From JBFGFG01 sp041627475 (GTDB lineage Bacteria; Actinomycetota; Nitriliruptoria; Nitriliruptorales; Nitriliruptoraceae), in contig JBFKQZ010000014.1 of NCBI GenBank assembly GCA_041627475.1, positions 1 to 24,116 on the forward strand: DNA of 24,116 nt. Direction: 5' to 3'. The position numbers and the translations under genes are program-made. Under the pieces are notes generated by a model, which worked only from the letters and a program-made list of their open reading frames with translations, searched no databases and had not been told where the DNA came from. Within the stretch, counting starts at the first letter, position 1. Each line of letters starts with the position of its first letter. Shown here one piece after another: positions 12,967 to 22,189 of the stretch.

Positions 12967-15003
12967 GTGCGCACCCTCCGGACCTCCCTCCTGGCAGGCG
13001 CGACGCTCGTCGCGTCGCTCGCGACCCTCGCCGCCCCGGCCGTCGCCGCCAACCCCGTCTGTGCCGACCCGACGCCGCGCGAGCTGTGCGGCGGCCGTGT
13101 CTTCGCCGAACCGCTGCAGTCGGCGACCGCGCTGACCTACGCCGGTGCGCTTGCCGGCATCGACCAGCTCGCCACCGACCACCCCGACTGGATCACCGTC
13201 CAGCGGATCGGCGACTCCGCCGACGACCTCGACCTGCTCGCCGTCGAGGTCACGGCCCCGGCCGACGCCCCGGGCGCGCTGCCGCTCGCCGAGCGCCGCG
13301 TCGTGCTCGTCAACCAGTCGATCCACGGCAACGAGCCGGGTGGCCGCGAGGGTGGGCTGCGCTACCTCGAGGACCTGGTGACCGGACGCGACGAGGACCG
13401 GACCGCGCTGCTCGGGCACGTGCGGCTGATCCAGACGTTCATCAACCCCGACGGCTGGGCCGCCGGTGACCACGACCACGTCCAGACCGACGGCGGTGCC
13501 TACCTGTGGATCCGCCAGAACGGCGAGGGCACGATCGGTGGAGCTGGCGACCTCGGTCTCGGCGTCGACCTGAACCGGCAGGCACCGTGGCCCGGCCCGT
13601 CGCGTCGCAACCCGGGGCCGGTCGCGGCACCGGAGGCACAGGCGTACGTCGACTTCGTCCGTGACCTCGCGGCGACCAATGACATCATCGCTGCCACCGA
13701 CATCCACGGCGAGGTGACCGACGCCGGTGCGCTCGTGATGCTGTCGGCCGGCGAGTACGACCTCGACGAGGCCATGAAGGCACGGACGCAGGGCGAGGCG
13801 ATGGTCGACCGGCTCTTCGCCGAGCTCGACGACAGCCAGGCCGCGATGCTGACCCAGGCGCTGGGCGACTACCCCGCGGGTGAGCTCATCGCCTCCTCGG
13901 AGTTCCTCGGGGGCGGGACCGACACGGGCTACTTCGGCGACTGGGTCTCGATGGCCTCGGGCGGCGACGCCGCGTCGCTGTCGACGATCGAGCTCTACAA
14001 CTTCATCGGTTCGCCGGGCGTCAACTCGTTGACCGCCCGCAAGGAGGTCATGCAGCTGTACCGCGACATCGTGCGGGAGATCCTCGCCTCGATGATCGAG
14101 GAGGCGGTCCTCACGCACGACACGGCGCTGGTCGGCACCGGTCCCGTCGCCTGGGTCGACACCCACGAGCGTGTCACCGACCCGGTGCGGCTCGTCGAGC
14201 TGTCGTCCGCCGACTTCTGGAGCGACCTCGCCCTGCAGACCGAGGACGGCCTGCAGCGCCTCGCGCCGGCGGAGGTCACCGCCGACGCGCTCGTCGGCCT
14301 CGAGACGGTCGTGGTGAGCGGCCCGACGCTGTCGGACGACGCGGTCGCTGCCCTGCGTGCCTTCGCCACCGAGGGCGGTCGTGTCCTGCTCACCGACGAG
14401 GGTGTCGTCCTCGCGGACGCCCTGTTCACCGACACCGAGCTCGCGCCCGAGGCGCGCATCGACAGCGCCGGCATCGTCGACATCGCCGACGGCGCCCTGA
14501 CCGAGGGCGTCCGCGACGGTGCGTTCATGCTGGTCGAGCCGGTCACGCTGGGTTACGCACGGTCCCTGGCCCGGGGCGACGACCTCCCGATCTGGGGCGT
14601 CGACGGGGCACGGTGGCGCGGCCTCGGCGGCTCGACCGAGATCACCAAGGGCGACGACGTCGTCGCCGGCACCGCGCCACTCGGTGCCGGTGAGGTCGCG
14701 CTCATCGGGCTGCTCACGCCGCCCGTCAAGGACGACGGCGCCGACCCGATCGACCACGGCCTCGAGTCGTACGGCGTCCTCGACACCGGCTACCAGGTGC
14801 TCGCCAACGCACTCGGTGGTGAGCTGGCGACCACGACCACACCGTTCGCAGCACCGCCGGCCGTGGGGACCGTGGCCGTGGCCGCCCCGCGCAGTGCACC
14901 GGCGCCGGCCGAGGGGAGCGGCACCCTGCCGGCCCTCCTCGTCCTGGCCGCTGCGATCGCGTCGACCGGACTCGCGGCGCGCCGACGGGACGTCGCGAGC
15001 TGA
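12967..15003 (+). CDS. Secreted M14-family zinc carboxypeptidase with C-terminal membrane anchor
   Basis: Exported metallopeptidase, 678 residues from the GTG at 12967. Signal peptide about 1-28 (RTLRTSLLAGATLVASLATL then AAPAVAA). The M14 zinc site is H120-x2-E123 (SIHGNEPGGREGG) and H247 (TDIHGEV); DLNRQ (201-205) supplies the substrate-binding Asn-Arg; E342 (STIELYNFIG) fits the catalytic glutamate. After residue 360 comes a region with ETVVVSGPTLSDDAVAALRA followed by GGRVLLTDEG, like a class I glutamine-amidotransferase/ThuA-type fold seen in some large secreted M14 proteins. The C-terminus TLPALLVLAAAIASTGLAAR followed by basic residues is a membrane anchor without LPxTG. GTG 12967 is chosen because AGGA lies 7 bases upstream and the signal peptide follows immediately; ATG 12952 is an alternative. 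Likely role: trimming peptides at the cell surface. Confidence 0.85.
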   Translation: MRTLRTSLLAGATLVASLATLAAPAVAANPVCADPTPRELCGGRVFAEPLQSATALTYAGALAGIDQLATDHPDWITVQRIGDSADDLDLLAVEVTAPADAPGALPLAERRVVLVNQSIHGNEPGGREGGLRYLEDLVTGRDEDRTALLGHVRLIQTFINPDGWAAGDHDHVQTDGGAYLWIRQNGEGTIGGAGDLGLGVDLNRQAPWPGPSRRNPGPVAAPEAQAYVDFVRDLAATNDIIAATDIHGEVTDAGALVMLSAGEYDLDEAMKARTQGEAMVDRLFAELDDSQAAMLTQALGDYPAGELIASSEFLGGGTDTGYFGDWVSMASGGDAASLSTIELYNFIGSPGVNSLTARKEVMQLYRDIVREILASMIEEAVLTHDTALVGTGPVAWVDTHERVTDPVRLVELSSADFWSDLALQTEDGLQRLAPAEVTADALVGLETVVVSGPTLSDDAVAALRAFATEGGRVLLTDEGVVLADALFTDTELAPEARIDSAGIVDIADGALTEGVRDGAFMLVEPVTLGYARSLARGDDLPIWGVDGARWRGLGGSTEITKGDDVVAGTAPLGAGEVALIGLLTPPVKDDGADPIDHGLESYGVLDTGYQVLANALGGELATTTTPFAAPPAVGTVAVAAPRSAPAPAEGSGTLPALLVLAAAIASTGLAARRRDVAS

Positions 15004-15029
15004 CCCTTCCCCCATGAGGACGGCCCATC

Positions 15030-15035
15030 TAGGGT
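15030..15035 (+). promoter_or_regulatory. Candidate -10 element for the SGNH hydrolase gene
   Basis: TAGGGT lies 33 bases before the ATG at 15069, in the 65-base gap after the peptidase gene. It matches TAnnnT. No clear -35 was seen. Confidence 0.3.
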
Positions 15036-15068
15036 CCGGACGGCGTGACCGACCGCGGGAGCCCGTCG

Positions 15069-16262
15069 ATGCGTCCTCGTCCCACCCTGCTGGTGACCAC
15101 CGTGCTGCTCGCGCTCGCCCTGGCGGCCGCGCCGGCCGTGGCCAAGCCCGGCAAGGGCGGTGGCAACGGTGGCGGTGGTGGCGGTGGTGGCGGTGTCCCC
15201 ACGGCGGCCGTCGCGCTGGGTGACTCCTACATCTCGGGGGAGGCAGGTCGCTGGGAGGGCAACAGCCTCGACAACCGGGGCGACCGTGCCGGGACGGACC
15301 GTGCCTTCGTCAAGCGGCAGGGTGGGTACTACGACACGTCGCGGGTCTACCTCGAGGGGACCGACAGCGACGGCTGCCACCGCGCCGACGTCGCGGACGT
15401 CCACAGCGCCGGTGCGGCCGGGCTCGGTGTCGACGTGACGGTCAACCTCGCGTGCAGCGGTGCGGTCGCCCGCAACCTCTGGCGGGCAGCCAGCGGGGGG
15501 ACGTGGCAGAAGGGCTGGGCGCCGCAGGCCGACCAGCTCGCCCAGGTCGCGGCGACGCACGACGTCGAGCTGGTCGTCATCTCGGCCGGCGGCAACGACA
15601 TCGGGTTCTCCGACATCATCATCGCCTGCACCGAGGACTGGTTCACCTCGCCCTCGTGGTGGGAGAACCACTGCCACGACGACGAGCAGCCGAAGGTGGA
15701 CGCACGCCTGCCGCAGGCCATGGCCGACGTGGCGACCGCGATCGACGAGGTCCGTGCCGTGCTGGACGCGGCGGGTGACACGTCCTACCGGATCGTGCTG
15801 CGCAGCTACGCGTCACCGATCCCGCGAGGGAGCGAGATCCGCTACAGCGAGTCCGGGTGGAGCCGGTGGGACGCCGGCGGTTGTCCCTTCTGGAACGAGG
15901 ACGCCGACTGGGCACGCGACCAGCTGGTGCCGCAGCTGGCCAGCGAGCTGGCGCAGGTCGCAGCGACGAAGGGCGTGGACTTCCTCGACCAGCAGGACCT
16001 GCTCCAGGGGCGTGAGGTGTGCGCGAGGACGGCCAGTCACTCCGACGGCTCGCCGACGTCGGTCGACCAGGAGTGGGTCAGGTGGCTGAACACCGGCTAC
16101 GGCCAGGGCGACGCACAGGAGTCCCTGCACCCCAATGCCTTCGGGCAGCAGGCCGCCGGCGCGTGCATCGCCGCGATCGCCGCGGTCGGGGCGGGTGACT
16201 TCGCCTGCACGAACGTGCCGGGCCAGCCAGCGTCCGTCGTGACCCTCACGCCGCTGCCGTGA
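15069..16262 (+). CDS. Secreted SGNH/GDSL-family hydrolase
   Basis: Exported esterase/lipase-type hydrolase of 397 residues. Signal peptide about 1-25 (RPRPTLLVTTVLLALALAAA then PAVA), then a glycine-rich linker (about 28-42, nearly pure Gly). Block I is ALGDSYISGEAG with nucleophile S53; block III is SAGGNDIGF (N176, D177); block V is ESLHPNAFGQ with H354. Six or more cysteines in the mature part suggest disulfides. The ATG at 15069 has GGGAG 7 bases upstream and directly precedes the signal peptide; a GTG at 15045 would add 8 residues. Similar actinobacterial proteins cleave acyl esters in the envelope or outside the cell; the substrate here is unknown. The stop overlaps the GTG of the DUF4126 gene, implying coupled expression. 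Confidence 0.88.
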   Translation: MRPRPTLLVTTVLLALALAAAPAVAKPGKGGGNGGGGGGGGGVPTAAVALGDSYISGEAGRWEGNSLDNRGDRAGTDRAFVKRQGGYYDTSRVYLEGTDSDGCHRADVADVHSAGAAGLGVDVTVNLACSGAVARNLWRAASGGTWQKGWAPQADQLAQVAATHDVELVVISAGGNDIGFSDIIIACTEDWFTSPSWWENHCHDDEQPKVDARLPQAMADVATAIDEVRAVLDAAGDTSYRIVLRSYASPIPRGSEIRYSESGWSRWDAGGCPFWNEDADWARDQLVPQLASELAQVAATKGVDFLDQQDLLQGREVCARTASHSDGSPTSVDQEWVRWLNTGYGQGDAQESLHPNAFGQQAAGACIAAIAAVGAGDFACTNVPGQPASVVTLTPLP

Positions 16263-16867
16263 CGGAGGTCCTCGGGTTGGTGGCCGGGTCCGGGTTCGCC
16301 TCCGGGCTCAACCTCTACGCCACCGTGCTGCTCGTCGGCCTGTACGGGCGCTGGTTCGACAGCGCCGCGGTCCCCGAGGTGCTGATGAGCACCGAGGTGC
16401 TCGTGCTCGCGGGGGTGCTGACCGGCGTGGAGTTCCTCGCCGACAAGGTCCCCTGGTTCGACTCGGTGTGGGACACGATCCACACCGTCGTGCGCCCCGT
16501 CGGTGCCGGGATGCTCGCGATCGTGCTGGTCGACGGTGACACCACTGCGATCAACGAGGCGCTCGCTGGTGGCCTCGCCGGGGTGCTCGCCCTCACCGCC
16601 CACTCGGCGAAGGCGTCGACCCGTGTGGCGATCAACACGTCACCGGAGCCGTTCTCCAACAGCATCGTGTCGCTGCTCGAGGACGGGTTGGTCGCCGCCG
16701 TCGTCTGGGTGGCCGTCGAGCACCCGCTCGTGGCCCTCGTCGTCGTCGGCGTCCTGACGCTGCTGGCGATCGGGATCGTGGTCGCGTTGTGGAGAACGGT
16801 CCGTGCCGTGCGGCAGCGCATGCGACAGAAGTCGCTGCGGCAGCGCATGCGTCAGGTCCAGCGCTGA
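16259..16867 (+). CDS. DUF4126 family membrane protein
   Basis: A 202-residue integral membrane protein. The N-terminal GSGFASGLNLYATVLLVGLY is the DUF4126 hallmark (SGxNLY near a first helix). Further hydrophobic segments lie at about 45-60, 77-93, 102-118 and 138-180 (with LEDGLVAAVVWVAVEHPLVA and then VVGVLTLLAIGIVVAL). AKASTRVAINTSPEPFSNS is the conserved cytosolic loop. The C-terminus is very basic with a duplicated RQRMRQ, encoded by a 16-bp direct repeat (16809-16824 and 16836-16851). Family function is unknown. The GTG at 16259 overlaps the SGNH hydrolase stop by 4 bases. Confidence 0.83.
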   Translation: MTEVLGLVAGSGFASGLNLYATVLLVGLYGRWFDSAAVPEVLMSTEVLVLAGVLTGVEFLADKVPWFDSVWDTIHTVVRPVGAGMLAIVLVDGDTTAINEALAGGLAGVLALTAHSAKASTRVAINTSPEPFSNSIVSLLEDGLVAAVVWVAVEHPLVALVVVGVLTLLAIGIVVALWRTVRAVRQRMRQKSLRQRMRQVQR

Positions 16868-16911
16868 GACTGGCCGTCCCTCGGTAGTGCGGTCGGTAGC
16901 GGGGGGCCGCG

Positions 16912-16941
16912 GGGGCGCGCTGTCCGTAGCCGTCGCGCCCC
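16912..16941 (+). terminator. GC-rich hairpin after the DUF4126 gene
   Basis: GGGGCGCG (16912-16919) and CGCGCCCC (16934-16941) form an 8-bp stem with a 14-base loop, 45 bases after the stop. There is no U tract, as is common in high-GC actinobacteria. The rest of the 166-base gap to the next gene (16868-17033) holds repeated CGGTAG/CCGTAG words but no clear promoter. Confidence 0.4.
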
Positions 16942-17033
16942 AGCGTTCCGTAGGCACGACGGATGGCGCAGGTCACCGTCGGCGTGAGGCTGTCGTCGTC
17001 ACCGTGCACCACACACCAGGAGAGGGGACGACG

Positions 17034-17831
17034 ATGACATCCATCCACACGAGGCACAAGCGGTCGGCGACGGCCGTCGTCGCGACGGCCGTGGCGGCCA
17101 GCGTCGTCGCGCTGCCCGGCGCGGCCGCGGCGAACGGCTGTGCGGTCGCCGCAGATCTCGAGACCGCGTTCTGCCTGGTCGAACAGGCGCTGGACGTCGA
17201 CCCCTTCACGGTGGTCGACAAGGCCAGGGCCATCAGCGATCGCACCCGTGAGTTCGGCCAGCAGGTCAACGACAACAACCGCCAGTTCTACCGCGAGTAC
17301 CTCGACTACCCGAGCCGCACCGACATGGTGCGGGCGTTCGCGGACGACCAGGCGGCCGGACTCCAGGACGACCGCGCGGCGATCCAGGCGGCCGTCGACG
17401 CGGCGGGCGGGTACGCCGCGCGACGTGCCGAGGAGGCGAAGCAGGAGGCGATGGACCGTGCCGCGAGGGAGCGGAAGCGGGCCGAGGAGCGCGTTGCAGC
17501 GACCACGTCCGACGTCGAGGAGGCCCACGACGAGGCCGAGGAGACGAGGGAGGAATCGGTGGAGGACACCAATCGGCAGGTCGACGACCAGGTGAACTAC
17601 GACTGGAAGCCCGGCAAGAACTACGTCGACAACACCAGGAAGGACGTCGACGGCTTCGTCGGCGACGTCAGTCCGGTGCAGCCGTCCTCGCCGTCGTCGG
17701 GCGGCTCGTCGGCGACATCGGGCGGGACCGGTGGCAGCGGCACGGGACGGACGTCCCCGGCCACGACGCTGGGCACGATCGTCGAGGACGTGACGGACCT
17801 CGTGGACGACGTGGTCAGCACGCTGGGCTGA
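17034..17831 (+). CDS. Secreted helical protein, not recognised
   Basis: A 265-residue protein of no family I recognise. A signal peptide (about 1-33: basic start, SATAVVATAVAASVVALPGA then AAA) is followed by two close cysteines (C36, C47) that may form a disulfide. Residues 60-125 are helical. Residues 127-185 form a long charged, Glu/Arg/Ala-rich stretch with coiled-coil character (RAEEAKQEAMDRAARERKRA, EEAHDEAEETREES). Then come a Ser/Gly/Thr-rich linker (215-245) and a short amphipathic end (TLGTIVEDVTDLVDDVVSTL). The ATG at 17034 has AGGAGAGGGG 6 bases upstream, one of the strongest ribosome sites here, hinting at abundant product. It could be a cell-surface or wall-associated structural protein (guess). 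It is followed by a strong hairpin, so it is likely monocistronic. Confidence 0.75.
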   Translation: MTSIHTRHKRSATAVVATAVAASVVALPGAAAANGCAVAADLETAFCLVEQALDVDPFTVVDKARAISDRTREFGQQVNDNNRQFYREYLDYPSRTDMVRAFADDQAAGLQDDRAAIQAAVDAAGGYAARRAEEAKQEAMDRAARERKRAEERVAATTSDVEEAHDEAEETREESVEDTNRQVDDQVNYDWKPGKNYVDNTRKDVDGFVGDVSPVQPSSPSSGGSSATSGGTGGSGTGRTSPATTLGTIVEDVTDLVDDVVSTLG

Positions 17832-17861
17832 CCACCCAAGACCCCCTCAGTGGGGCACGGA

Positions 17862-17893
17862 CCGAGCGGTCGACCTCGCGGTCGGCCGCTCGG
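17862..17893 (+). terminator. Strong GC-rich hairpin terminator
   Basis: A 14-base arm (17862-17875, CCGAGCGGTCGACC) pairs with 17880-17893 (GGTCGGCCGCTCGG) with one G-U pair and a TCGC loop, 30 bases after the upstream stop. A smaller CCCC/GGGG hairpin lies at 17843-17855. There is no U tract. The rest of the 182-base gap up to 18013 shows no clear promoter. Confidence 0.6.
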
Positions 17894-18013
17894 CCATGGG
17901 TGCAGCGGCTCACCGACCGTCACCCGCCGTGGCGTGGTGTGATCAGGGCCATCCGGCCCGGCCTGACCGTGCGAACGAGCAGCACAGACACCGACCCCGG
18001 AAGGGCTCCACCC

Positions 18014-18496
18014 ATGCGCATCCGCACCATCCTCGCCAGCGCCGCCATCGCGGCCACCAGCCTCGCGCTCGTCGCAGGCCCGGCAGCTGCCGACCACACG
18101 AAGGGCAAGAAGTACCTCGACGTCCAGCTGACGCGCGAGGCCGCCATCGAGGCGGGGGACAACTTCGGCGTCGCCCCCGAGGGCTCGTCCGGTGAGGGCG
18201 CCGTCTACCTCAACCACGGCCAGGAGCGCTTCTGCGCCTTCTTCGACTTCGACCTGCCCGAGGACGTGTCGATCGTGGCGCTCCACCTCCACGAGAAGGC
18301 CGAGGGTTCGCAGAACGGTGGCGTGGTCGTGAACCTCGGCGGGCTGCTCGCCGAGGACGGGCAGTCCTCGCAGGGCTGCGTCGAGGCCGACCGCGAGTTC
18401 ATCCGCGGCGTGCTGAGCGCGCCGTCGGACTACTACATCAACGCGCACACCAGCGCCGGTGCGACGGTCATCCGCACCGAGTTCGGCCAGAACTGA
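18014..18496 (+). CDS. Secreted CHRD-domain protein
   Basis: A 160-residue exported protein. Signal peptide about 1-26 (RIRTILASAAIAATSLALVA then GPAAA, cut before DHTKGKK). The remainder matches the CHRD (chordin-type) domain: an opening strand KYLDVQLT, acidic loops, the hallmark IVALHLHEKAEGSQNGGVVV (about 87-106) and the closing DYYINAHTSAGATVIRTEF (139-157). Two cysteines (C74, C122) could form a disulfide. CHRD domains in bacteria are extracellular beta-sheet modules of unknown function. GGAAGGG lies 8 bases before the ATG. A near-perfect terminator hairpin follows, so it is probably a single-gene unit. Confidence 0.82.
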   Translation: MRIRTILASAAIAATSLALVAGPAAADHTKGKKYLDVQLTREAAIEAGDNFGVAPEGSSGEGAVYLNHGQERFCAFFDFDLPEDVSIVALHLHEKAEGSQNGGVVVNLGGLLAEDGQSSQGCVEADREFIRGVLSAPSDYYINAHTSAGATVIRTEFGQN

Positions 18497-18511
18497 CCGA
18501 CGCGCAGCACG

Positions 18512-18543
18512 GACGAGCCCCCGCCAGCCGGCGGGGGCTCGTC
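18512..18543. terminator. Bidirectional terminator between the CHRD gene and fadB
   Basis: GACGAGCCCCCGCC (18512-18525) and GGCGGGGGCTCGTC (18530-18543) form a 14-bp perfect stem with a 4-base loop. It sits between two convergent stops (18496 and 18557) and would serve both strands. Confidence 0.8.
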
Positions 18544-18556
18544 GCTGTGCCGCTGG

Positions 18557-20740
18557 TCAGGCCTTCTTCGGGACCCGGGTGTCCTCGGGCCGGTAGGGCT
18601 CGCCCTGGTCGGCCTTCTCGACGAGGCTCTGCGGGGCGGTGAAGCGGTCGCCGTACGCGTCGGCCAGCTCCTTGCAGCGCGCCACGAAGCCTGTGGTGCC
18701 GCCGGGGTACTGGTCGATGTACTGCGCCACGCCACCGGTCCACGCCGGGAAGCCGATGCCGAAGATCGAGCCGATGTTGGCGTCGGGGAACGTCCGCAGG
18801 ACGCCCTCGTCGAAGCACTTGACGGTCTCGATCGCCTCGGCGAAGAGCATGCGCTCGATCGCGTCCTGCAGCGGGATCGTCTCGGTGCCACCGAAGGCGT
18901 CGTACAGGCCCTGCCAGAGGCCGGTCCGCTTGCCGTCGGCGTACTCGTAGAAGCCGGCGCCGGCGCTCTTGCCCTCGCGCTCGAACTCCTCGACCATCCG
19001 CTTCATCACCACGATGCCCGGGTGCTCGACGTAGTCGTCGCCGAGTGCCTTGCGCGCCTCCGCGTCGATCTTGAGCGGCAGCGTGAGCGTGAGCTCGTCC
19101 TGCAGCTGCAGCGGCGCGGCGGGGTAGCCGGCCTGCTGGCCGGCGCGCTCGACGAGCACGGGGCTGATGCCCTCGCCGACCATCGCGAGCGCCTCCATGA
19201 GGAAGGTGCCGATGACGCGCGAGGTGAAGAAGCCCTGGCTGTCGTTGACGACGATCGGGGTCTTGCGCTGCTGGATGACCGAGTCGAAGGCGCGTGCCAG
19301 CGTCTCGTCGGAGGTCTGCTCACCGGCGATGATCTCGATCAGCGGCATCTTGTCGACCGGTGAGAAGTAGTGCAGCCCGACGAAGCGGCTGGGGTCGCTG
19401 ACGCCCTCGGCGAGCTTGGTGATGGGCAGCGTCGAGGTGTTGGAGCACAGCAGCGCGTCGTCGGCGAGGAACGGCTCGACCTCGGCGTACACCTTGTGCT
19501 TGAGGTCCATGTTCTCGAAGACGGCCTCGATGAGGACGTCGGCGCCCTCGCAGTCCTCGTAGTCGGCGGTCGGCGTGATCCGGTCGAGCAGGGCCTGGCC
19601 CTTCTCCTCCGAGATCTTGCCGCGCGAGACGCCCTTCTCGACGAGCTTGACCGAGTAGTCCTTGCCCTTCTCGGCGCCCTCGAGGCTGACGTCCTTGAGG
19701 ACGACCTCCATGCCGACCTTCGCGCACTGGTACGCGATGCCGGCGCCCATCATGCCGGCGCCGAGGACCGCGACCTTCTTCCCGAACCGCTGCTCGATCC
19801 CGTCAGGACGCGAACGCCCCTTGTTGATCGCCTGCAGGTCGAAGAAGAACGCCTGCGTCATGTTCTTGGACTGCGGCGAGTGGCAGACCAGGTCGACGAA
19901 GTAGCGGGCCTCGATCTCGAGCGCCCGGTCGAACGGCACCTGCAGCGACTCGAACGCGGCCGACGCGATGGCCTTGGGCGCGTGGTAGTCCGCGCCCTTC
20001 AGCTGCTTCTTGACGTTGCCCGGGACGCCGGGGACCTGCTGGAGGAACGACTCCTGCTTCGGCGTGCCGCCGGGCACGCGGTACCCGTCGGTGTCCCACG
20101 GCTGCTTGGCGTCGGGGTTGTCCTTGATCCACTGCCTGGCCGCGGTGAGCATCGCGTCGTCGTCGGCGACGACGTCGTCGATCAGGCCGAGCTCCTTCGC
20201 CTTGTCGACGCGGTACTCCTGGCCCTGGACCAGCACGCTCATCAGCGCGTTGACGTAGCCGAGCATCCGGGTCACGCGGACGGTGCCGCCGCCACCGGGC
20301 AGCAGGCCGAGCTTGACCTCGGGCTGGCCGATCTTGGTGGACGGGTTCTCGGTGGCGATCCGGTGCTTGCAGGCCAGCGCGAGCTCGAGCCCGCCGCCGA
20401 GCGCTGCGCCGTTGATGCAGGCGACGGTCGGCACGCCCAGCAGCTCGAACGCACGCATCGCGCGGTGCGTCTCGAGGATGCCCTCGTAGAACGCGTCGGC
20501 GTCGTCGGGCCCCATCGACAGGAGCATCTGGAGGTTGCCGCCGGCGAAGAAGGTCTTCTTGGCCGAGGTCAGCAGCACGCCGGCGAGGTCCTCCTCGTCC
20601 TGCAGCTGGTTGACGACCGTGCGGTAGTCGGTGAGGAACTGCTCGTTCATCGTGTTCGCGGACGCCGACGGGTCATCGATCGTCAGCGTGACGATCCCGT
20701 CACTGTCCTTGGCGTACTTGATGGTGGTGGTGTCACTCAT
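18557..20740 (-). CDS. fadB: FadB-like enoyl-CoA hydratase / 3-hydroxyacyl-CoA dehydrogenase
   Basis: Large subunit of the fatty-acid beta-oxidation complex, 727 residues, usual for the family. The N-terminal crotonase domain (about 1-300) has the catalytic glutamates E119 (GAALGGGLELALACKHRI) and E141 (IGQPEVKLGLLPGGGGTVR), matching E. coli Glu119/Glu139. The dehydrogenase part (about 320-727) begins with the NAD-binding KVAVLGAGMMGAGIAY (322-337), then SNTSTLPI and GLHYFSPVDKMPLIEII with catalytic H457 and E469. The two HAD C-terminal repeats follow, with FGIGFPAWTGG near the end. The sequence resembles actinobacterial FadB proteins beginning DTTTIxxxxDxDGIVTLT. The ATG at 20740 has AAGGA about 10 bases upstream. 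It is the second gene after fadA, across a 151-base gap holding inverted repeats. Confidence 0.95.
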   Translation of the reverse strand: MSDTTTIKYAKDSDGIVTLTIDDPSASANTMNEQFLTDYRTVVNQLQDEEDLAGVLLTSAKKTFFAGGNLQMLLSMGPDDADAFYEGILETHRAMRAFELLGVPTVACINGAALGGGLELALACKHRIATENPSTKIGQPEVKLGLLPGGGGTVRVTRMLGYVNALMSVLVQGQEYRVDKAKELGLIDDVVADDDAMLTAARQWIKDNPDAKQPWDTDGYRVPGGTPKQESFLQQVPGVPGNVKKQLKGADYHAPKAIASAAFESLQVPFDRALEIEARYFVDLVCHSPQSKNMTQAFFFDLQAINKGRSRPDGIEQRFGKKVAVLGAGMMGAGIAYQCAKVGMEVVLKDVSLEGAEKGKDYSVKLVEKGVSRGKISEEKGQALLDRITPTADYEDCEGADVLIEAVFENMDLKHKVYAEVEPFLADDALLCSNTSTLPITKLAEGVSDPSRFVGLHYFSPVDKMPLIEIIAGEQTSDETLARAFDSVIQQRKTPIVVNDSQGFFTSRVIGTFLMEALAMVGEGISPVLVERAGQQAGYPAAPLQLQDELTLTLPLKIDAEARKALGDDYVEHPGIVVMKRMVEEFEREGKSAGAGFYEYADGKRTGLWQGLYDAFGGTETIPLQDAIERMLFAEAIETVKCFDEGVLRTFPDANIGSIFGIGFPAWTGGVAQYIDQYPGGTTGFVARCKELADAYGDRFTAPQSLVEKADQGEPYRPEDTRVPKKA

Positions 20741-20784
20741 GTGGTGTGAATCCTTGGTGCAAAGTCTGTGCGTGCTGCGCGACC

Positions 20785-20882
20785 TGCTGTGACGTCAGCG
20801 CCGTTGCCTCGCGGCTCGTGCGTCACAGCACGTCTTGGGCTGTGACGCCAGCGCCGCAGTCGCGCGGGTCTGGCGTCACAGC
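20785..20882. repeat. Tandem inverted repeats between fadA and fadB
   Basis: First pair: TGCTGTGACG (20785-20794) with CGTCACAGCA (20821-20830), a perfect 10-bp stem. Second pair: GCTGTGACGCCA (20839-20850) with TGGCGTCACAGC (20871-20882), a perfect 12-bp stem. The left arms belong to an 18-base direct repeat (20786-20803 and 20839-20856) with one mismatch. The unit is therefore duplicated at a 53-base spacing. It could act as RNA hairpins that set fadA/fadB stoichiometry, as a REP-like element, or as protein sites. Confidence 0.7.
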
Positions 20883-20891
20883 GCCCCATGG

Positions 20892-22103
<1,212 letters not shown>

Positions 22104-22144
22104 GGGCGGTGCTCCTGGCGCGGATCTTGTGTGACACCTGTTAC

Positions 22145-22163
22145 GTTACACCATTGGTGTAAC
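22145..22163. promoter_or_regulatory. Perfect 19-bp palindrome between fadA and the MerR gene (candidate operator)
   Basis: GTTACACCATTGGTGTAAC has 9-base arms around a single central T. It is AT-richer than its surroundings. TAACAT (22160-22165) in the right arm can serve as the -10 for the MerR gene, and TAACGT on the other strand as the -10 for fadA, so a bound dimer would cover both promoters. The site is most likely recognised by the divergent MerR protein (inference). Confidence 0.72.
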
Positions 22164-22189
22164 ATTGCCGAACCGACCGAGGAGCACGG

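Noticed and set aside
11530..15015. Very long minus-strand open frame (1161 codons)
   Set aside because: It runs antisense through the SDR, hydrolase and peptidase genes. The product is Arg/Gly/His/Val-rich with no motif, as expected for a frame opposite GC-rich codons.
15157..15198. GGC/GGT-rich tract as a G-quadruplex or regulatory repeat
   Set aside because: It simply encodes the glycine linker after the signal peptide of the SGNH hydrolase.
19370..20749. Plus-strand open frame of 459 codons
   Set aside because: It is antisense to fadB, which has all its catalytic residues.
20785..20882. Repeats between fadA and fadB as a CRISPR array
   Set aside because: There are only two units, they are inverted repeats rather than direct repeats with unique spacers, and no cas genes are present.
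20785..20882. TGTGA/TCACA words as CRP sites
   Set aside because: The half-sites are 26 and 20 or more bases apart instead of 6, so they do not form a CRP box.
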